A DNA stretch of 10,381 nt from Limnovirga sp038203525 (GTDB lineage Bacteria; Bacteroidota; Bacteroidia; Chitinophagales; Chitinophagaceae). The notes under the pieces are model-generated. The model ran no database searches. It worked only from the letters and a program-made list of their open reading frames with translations, and was not told where the DNA came from. Shown in pieces: positions 7,022-10,381 of the stretch (positions within the stretch are counted from its first letter, which is position 1; each line of letters starts with the position of its first letter). Made by a program: the position numbers and the translations under genes. The stretch spans positions 1 to 10,381 of the forward strand of contig JBBRDW010000142.1 in NCBI GenBank assembly GCA_038203525.1. The letters are read 5' to 3'.

Positions 7022-7147
7022 TTTTTTGAGCCAAACAAAGTATGGCTATTTAGCTTTTGATGCGGCTTGCCCAGCCAAGGCGGTGGTCGCCCACTTGTAC
7101 GTTTGAATTATATCTTCAGCATTTATCCCAACGAAGATTGAATCGAA
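7022..7147 (+). repeat. Dispersed intergenic repeat, copy D (degenerate)
   Basis: Same order of blocks as the other copies: TTTTTTGAGCC (7022-7032), TATTTAGCTTTTGATGCG, a decayed core GTCGCCCACTTGTACGTTTG (7086-7105), TTATATCTTCAGCATTTA, and ACGAAGATTGAATCGAA (7131-7147). It contains about 20 extra bases before the core. The open frame at 7057-7299 running through it is not considered a gene. Confidence 0.65.
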
Positions 7148-7352
7148 TTACTGTTGGTCAACGAGCAACAATGGCGAGATTGAAGCCAAGGCCAACACTG
7201 TTAACATTACAACTATCTCAAGTGTATCACAGCATCGCCGCTTGCACCACAATCCCTTGCTGTATTCTAATAGGCTATAAGCATAAACTTCCTCATTAAA
7301 ATTCAAACTAAACTGTACAGCAATTACACCATAAATTGTGTATTTTTATTTC

Positions 7353-7940
7353 ATGGAAGTAAGAGAACCAGCCGTTGCGTACGGCAACCAAAAAGTTTCC
7401 ATTGAAGAATATCTAAAAATGGAAAATGCTTCACCAGAAAAACATGAGTATTATAAGGGGGAGGTATTTGCCATGACCGGCGCTAAAATGTCGCATAATC
7501 GTATCAGCAGTAATTTGATTATTTCACTTGGCCAAAAGTTAAAAGGTAAAAAATGTCAGCCTTATGGAAGTGATGTACGCATACACATAAAATCAAATAC
7601 TTTATTTACATACCCCGATATTTCTGTTATTTGCGGAGAAACGGTTACGCTTAACAATGATGATTACAATGTTTTAAATCCAACTGTTATTATTGAAATA
7701 CTTTCCCCCTCAACAAAAAATTACGACCGTGGTGAAAAATTTAAATTGTACCGCGATATACCAACTTTAAAGGAATATATACTCGTAGATTCAGAAAGCA
7801 TACACATCGAAGTATTCCGATTAAATGAAACCAACCATTGGGAATTGGAAGAATACAACACCATTAACGGTCATCTTCCTATCAAAGCAATAAATGAAAC
7901 CCTGCCCCTCTCCGAAATTTATGAAGGTGTAAAAATGTAA
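7353..7940 (+). CDS. Uma2 family (DUF820) PD-(D/E)XK nuclease-fold protein
   Basis: 195 residues from the ATG at 7353; the in-frame GTG at 7338 lacks family support. The fold is that of a restriction-endonuclease-like core: SIEEYLKMENASPEKHEYYKGEVFAMTGAKMSHNRISSNL (16-55) is the N-terminal part, and YPDIS (87-91) supplies the metal-binding Asp D89. VIIEILSPSTKNYDRGEKFKLYRDIPTLKEYILVD (112-146) supplies E115 and K129. These are the conserved Uma2 motifs, so the active site looks complete. Such proteins are abundant, often multi-copy, in cyanobacteria and also occur in Bacteroidota; a physiological role has not been firmly assigned, though a nuclease is expected. No partner gene is adjacent; repeat copies D and B flank it. 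Confidence 0.9.
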   Translation: MEVREPAVAYGNQKVSIEEYLKMENASPEKHEYYKGEVFAMTGAKMSHNRISSNLIISLGQKLKGKKCQPYGSDVRIHIKSNTLFTYPDISVICGETVTLNNDDYNVLNPTVIIEILSPSTKNYDRGEKFKLYRDIPTLKEYILVDSESIHIEVFRLNETNHWELEEYNTINGHLPIKAINETLPLSEIYEGVKM

Positions 7941-8005
7941 GCCTGAAACTGAAGTAATATTGCGGCAAAAAATGTTTTTTAAACAGGAAGCATTTTAATG
8001 GGTCT

Positions 8006-8112
8006 TTATTTTGTTAGCCAGGCAAAAGTTTTCATAGCATCGGCTCTTGCGTCGCACTCTTGTACTGTTGGATTATATATTGAGCTTTTAGCGAAGCGAA
8101 GACTGAAGCGAA
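8006..8112 (+). repeat. Dispersed intergenic repeat, copy B
   Basis: Direct copy with the core at 8049-8065, TATATATTGAGCTTTTAG, and the 3' arm GCGAAGCGAAGACTGAAGCGAA ending at 8112. The 5' part (TTTTGTTAGCCAGGC) is diverged from TTTTTTTGAGCC. It lies about 65 bases after the Uma2-type gene. Confidence 0.8.
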
Positions 8113-8138
8113 CAATAAACCAGTAAGCCGTAATGTCG

Positions 8139-8152
8139 TCCGCCGCGGCGGA
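8139..8152. repeat. GC-rich perfect palindrome
   Basis: TCCGCCGCGGCGGA is self-complementary over 14 bases, extended by imperfect arms (ATGTCG on the left, TTGTCAT on the right). It is a conspicuous GC-rich spot in an AT-rich spacer, about 100 bases before the next start codon. It could be a protein-binding site or an end of a small repeat; without a loop it is not a typical terminator. Confidence 0.55.
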
Positions 8153-8248
8153 TTGTCATCACCCGAATAATTTTTTATACCCGGGTTGCCAAGACTTGGT
8201 GCGTTAATAAACCAATATCAAAAAAGTAAACCAACACATTTAAATGCA

Positions 8249-8812
8249 ATGAAGGCAACACCAAAAAAATATATGCTGTTCTTAGGAATTGTACTATTTG
8301 TGTGTTTAGCCATTTGGGCGTTTATATATTTTGGTTCACCGGGTTCTGTTGATCCCCCAATAGCCATAGGCAATAAATTTCAGGGAGGTGTTATTTTTTA
8401 TATAGATGCTTCCGGCCAGCATGGATTGATTGCCGCACCATCCGACCAGGGTACGGCTACCCCCTGGGGTTGTTATGAAACCGAAATACCCGGTGCTGAT
8501 GGTACAGCAATTGGAGCCGGCTTTCAAAACACCAGCGATATAATAGCAGGTTGTGCCAAGCAGGGCATAGCAGCAAGGTTGTGCGCCAACCTGGTGCTTG
8601 ATGGTTATTCTGACTGGTTTTTACCCAGTAAAGATGAATTGAATAAGCTATTCCTGAGCAAGTTAAAAGTTGGCGGTTTTTCGAATAATATCTATTGGAG
8701 TTCAACAGAGGCCAGCAAATATGTAGCATGGTATCAGAACTTCAATTTTGGCTTCCAGAACGATAATCACAAAGAAGGTACCCATTATGTTCGCGCGGTC
8801 CGGGCTTTTTAA
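8249..8812 (+). CDS. Membrane-anchored Lcl/DUF1566 domain protein
   Basis: 187 residues from the ATG at 8249; an in-frame TTG at 8186 would only add a non-conserved stretch. Residues 8-28 are a single membrane anchor (YMLFLGIVLFVCLAIWAFIYF), so the rest probably faces the periplasm. Residues 40-187 show the Lcl C-terminal/DUF1566 pattern: GGVIFYID (46-53), HGLIAA (58-63), DGYSDWFLPSKDEL (118-131), YWSSTE (149-154), AWYQNFNFG (160-168) and VRAVRAF (181-187). This lectin-like domain is found on surface proteins, including the Legionella collagen-like adhesin that binds glycosaminoglycans; binding to a carbohydrate here is only an inference. Four cysteines (19, 75, 102, 112), three of them in the domain, could allow a disulfide. 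The gene stands alone. Confidence 0.85.
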   Translation: MKATPKKYMLFLGIVLFVCLAIWAFIYFGSPGSVDPPIAIGNKFQGGVIFYIDASGQHGLIAAPSDQGTATPWGCYETEIPGADGTAIGAGFQNTSDIIAGCAKQGIAARLCANLVLDGYSDWFLPSKDELNKLFLSKLKVGGFSNNIYWSSTEASKYVAWYQNFNFGFQNDNHKEGTHYVRAVRAF

Positions 8813-9119
8813 CCATTTAATTGATGCTTTCACTTTTGTTTTTGTCACTTCAAATGCCGAAAATTTTCAATGTAATTTGAATATATGCCGCAGGCAAAGC
8901 AGATTCTGTGAAGAATATTGACAACCTGGGAATAGCAAATAATTTCATGATCATTTTCTACCAACATCTTTTAACTGCGGCACTATTGAACAATGTTTGG
9001 AAGCCCATCCAATGCAGGCATTTTTTTGTGCGCGGAAATGGTAATTCTATGTTCAGGTACGTAGAGACACGTACCGGGCATCTTTATTTTACGGGTACCA
9101 ATCGAGGCGGGAGTTTACT
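8813..9119. other. Gene-free spacer with a small hairpin
   Basis: No convincing gene is seen in these 307 bases; the open frame at 8908-9123 starts with GTG and has no recognisable features. The one structural element is GGTACGT (9056-9062), loop AGAGAC, ACGTACC (9069-9075), a perfect 7-bp inverted repeat. It lies 45 bases beyond the 3' end of the minus-strand toxin gene and could be a weak terminator for it. Confidence 0.5.
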
Positions 9120-9527
9120 TTAAATGATATACTTCACTTTAAATCCTGGTTCTCCAATTAAACTTTCAAATTCATCATCTCCGGTTATTAAGACAGCCTT
9201 TCTGCTAATCGTGAGTACAGCAGCAAATGCATCAGCATACGATAGCAAATGTTTTGCTTTTATAGCTGCAGCATCAAGACACATTTTTAAATCCGGTTCA
9301 ATAATATGAATGGGCATTTGCTTAATAGCAGCAATTGCGGTTTCTGCATTTTTAGTATTACTCTTCCGGCTAATCATATAAAAAACCTCACCTACATTTA
9401 TCGCAGTGATATATCCTTCACTTTCATCATTAGCCATTTTAACTAATAGGTCCCTTACCAATTCATAGCCCGGCTCTTGCCTGAACAAAGCAATTAGGGC
9501 ATAACTGTCAAAAACTACTTTCTTCAT
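9120..9527 (-). CDS. vapC: VapC-type PIN-domain toxin
   Basis: 135 residues forming a single PIN domain. The acidic active-site residues are present: D7 in VVFDSYALIALF, E47 in INVGEVFY, D99 in LLSYADAFAA, and D117/D118 in TGDDEF. VapC proteins are Mg-dependent ribonucleases that cut tRNA or rRNA and stop growth when not bound by their antitoxin. Its ATG overlaps the antitoxin stop by four bases (ATGA), so translation is coupled. The active site looks intact, so the toxin is probably functional. The cellular RNA target cannot be told from sequence. Confidence 0.92.
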   Translation of the reverse strand: MKKVVFDSYALIALFRQEPGYELVRDLLVKMANDESEGYITAINVGEVFYMISRKSNTKNAETAIAAIKQMPIHIIEPDLKMCLDAAAIKAKHLLSYADAFAAVLTISRKAVLITGDDEFESLIGEPGFKVKYII

Positions 9528-9790
9528 TTTTTGGTTATGGTTTTGGTTGTATTTTTATCTTCTTTGGCTTTTTCTTCTTTGTTCCAGGCTTTATATTCTT
9601 CCATTGAAGGCGCTTCGTTTTTAAATATCCCTACAAACTGATTGAAGAAATTTTCATCCATTGGTTTCAATACAACGCCTTCTTTAGTTTCGATGAAAGC
9701 CACTTTTACACCTGACTTAATACCATATTTGATACGTAAACGCTTTGGTATAAGCAATTGCCCTTTGGAGGTTAATATAGAAGTTTCCAT
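9524..9790 (-). CDS. AbrB/MazE-type antitoxin of the VapC pair
   Basis: 88 residues from the ATG at 9790; the upstream TTG at 9799 is not needed. Residues 1-45 are a SpoVT/AbrB swapped-hairpin DNA-binding domain (TSILTSKGQLLIPKRLRIKYGIKSG, then VAFIETKEGVVLKPM). The rest is a charged, probably flexible tail (NFFNQFVGIFKNEAPSMEEYKAWNKEEKAKED) expected to wrap and inhibit the PIN toxin. It precedes and overlaps the toxin gene in the usual antitoxin-first order. Antitoxins of this kind normally repress their own operon; a tandem 18-bp repeat lies just upstream and is a candidate operator. Confidence 0.92.
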   Translation of the reverse strand: METSILTSKGQLLIPKRLRIKYGIKSGVKVAFIETKEGVVLKPMDENFFNQFVGIFKNEAPSMEEYKAWNKEEKAKEDKNTTKTITKK

Positions 9791-9814
9791 AATTTTCAAT
9801 TTAGAATGTGAAAG

Positions 9815-9850
9815 TATAAAAGTAACACTAAATATAAAAGTAATACTAAA
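9815..9850 (-). promoter_or_regulatory. Tandem 18-bp repeat upstream of the antitoxin, candidate operator
   Basis: TATAAAAGTAACACTAAA (9815-9832) is followed directly by TATAAAAGTAATACTAAA (9833-9850), 17 of 18 bases identical. It lies 25 bases upstream of the antitoxin ATG, where promoter and operator are expected, and AbrB-type antitoxins are known to bind repeated sites of this kind. The TATATTTA on the minus strand at the junction is one base from the TAnnTTTG -7 element. Confidence 0.6.
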
Positions 9851-9890
9851 ATTATTTTTGGAAACTTTATAATTTAGGTCCGAAAATGTT

Positions 9891-9910
9891 CAATTGTATC
9901 CAATTGTACA
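9891..9910. repeat. CAATTGTA tandem decamers
   Basis: CAATTGTATC and CAATTGTACA are adjacent 10-base units differing at two positions, each with the palindrome CAATTG. They lie about 100 bases upstream of the antitoxin start. Their one-helical-turn spacing might suit a regulator, but chance is possible in AT-rich sequence. Confidence 0.35.
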
Positions 9911-9981
9911 AGTACGCTGCCGCACAAGGCTGGATTGTTCATTGTTTTAATTTTAAATGTTTATGATTAATTTATTAGTTG

Positions 9982-10088
9982 TTTTTTTGAGCCGGACTGA
10001 TATCATTAATTAAGCTTTACTTGCGTCGCACTCTTGTACGGTTGACTTATATATTCAGCTTTTACCGCAGCGAAGATTGAAGCGAAGA
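9982..10088 (+). repeat. Dispersed intergenic repeat, copy A (best preserved)
   Basis: TTTTTTTGAGCCGGACTG (9982-9999), ATTAAGCTTTAC, the core at 10023-10039, TTATATATTCAGCTTTTACC, and CGCAGCGAAGATTGAAGCGAA ending about 10086. All blocks found singly in other copies are together here, so it serves as the reference. It ends about 10 bases from the stop codon of the minus-strand dinD-like gene. Confidence 0.85.
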
Positions 10089-10098
10089 ATTAATTTTC

Positions 10099-10381
10099 TC
10101 ACTCTTTTTTCCTGCTGCTTTTATTTACATCTTTCAGTACTTTCCTGTCTTCACTTTTAATTTTTCTTTTAAGCTTTCCAATGTCTTCAGCTGCGGCCAA
10201 AGCTTCGGGTTTTACGCCCCTTTCTTTCAGCATTTTTCTAACTGCAAGGTTATTGTCAATATGGTCTTTTGAAATAGCGCTTTCTCCGTTTAAATCTTTT
10301 TCAACCACATTATGGCTGGTAAGTTCCGTTGCAAAATCTTTTGCTTTAATGGTAAGTGTTGGAAGAAAATCAGCAAGAGGC
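10099..10381 (-). CDS. dinD: DinD-like DNA-damage-inducible protein, C-terminal end
   Basis: The frame runs out of the window on the right; 93 residues are visible, not just the 69 after the GTG at 10308, because it stays open to the edge. The sequence reads LPTLTIKAKDFATELTSHN, VVEKDLNGESAISKDHIDNN, LAVRKMLKERGVKPEALAAA, EDIGKLKRKIKSEDRKVLKD. This matches the C-terminal pattern of DinD as I recall it (FAT-x-x-T-x-x-N, EKDL-x-GE, I-x-x-x-H-x-x-NN-x-x-VR-x-x-L-x-x-RG-x-KPE-x-L-x-x-x-EDI-x-KL). E. coli DinD is SOS-induced and has been reported to inhibit RecA filament activities. Whether this homologue is SOS-regulated cannot be seen, since its promoter is outside. The basic lysine-rich tail (RKVLKDVNKSSRKKE) is typical. 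Confidence 0.85.
   Translation of the reverse strand, partial: PLADFLPTLTIKAKDFATELTSHNVVEKDLNGESAISKDHIDNNLAVRKMLKERGVKPEALAAAEDIGKLKRKIKSEDRKVLKDVNKSSRKKE

Noticed and set aside
7057..7299. 80-residue open frame
   Set aside because: It runs through repeat copy D, has no domain features and has a composition unlike the neighbouring genes.
7353..7940. Transposase or restriction enzyme of a defence system
   Set aside because: The motifs are those of the Uma2/DUF820 group; no methyltransferase, helicase or transposon ends are next to it.
8908..9123. 71-residue open frame starting with GTG
   Set aside because: No recognisable motif, weak start, and it overlaps a hairpin and the 3' end of vapC.

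Overview
The window looks like a chromosomal stretch from a member of the Bacteroidota, most likely near Chitinophagaceae. The grounds are a type IX secretion C-terminal sorting domain, a TAnnTTTG-type promoter, no strong Shine-Dalgarno sites, AT-rich spacers containing AACAATGAACAAT-like filler, and gene families common in that phylum. The placement is inferred from these traits and was not tested by alignment.

Layout. 1-528 is the 3' end of a secreted T9SS-sorted protein. 531-895 holds a filler repeat and a 21-bp minisatellite (607-830) with two inverted units followed by direct units. 895-1596 is an unrecognised helical protein whose reading frame is intact but has no ATG, TTG or GTG at its apparent start (ATA instead); a rho-independent terminator follows at 1646-1678. 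1883-3319 (minus) is a secreted GH29-type alpha-L-fucosidase. 3636-4388 is a two-gene operon of a DUF2975-like membrane protein and a small XRE/YozG-like regulator, behind a good Bacteroidota promoter. 4782-6290 is a secreted esterase with TPRs and a C-terminal beta domain. 6497-6928 is a DoxX-like membrane protein. 7353-7940 is a Uma2/DUF820 nuclease-fold protein. 8249-8812 is a membrane-anchored Lcl/DUF1566 domain protein. 9790-9120 (minus) is an AbrB-type antitoxin with a VapC PIN toxin. 10381-10099 (minus) is the C-terminal end of a DinD homologue.

The main unifying feature is a dispersed intergenic repeat of about 100 bp, present six times (E 1742-1843, C 4403-4505, F 4650-4728, D 7022-7147, B 8006-8112, A 9982-10088). 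Five copies share the identical 17-mer GCGTCGCACTCTTGTAC or its complement; D is degenerate. All copies lie between genes, mostly just after gene 3' ends. C and F form an inverted pair around a separate palindromic element. Together with the minisatellite, this makes the window rich in repeats. The protein-coding genes look like independent one- or two-gene units and not one pathway; I see no clear multi-gene defence or biosynthetic system here.
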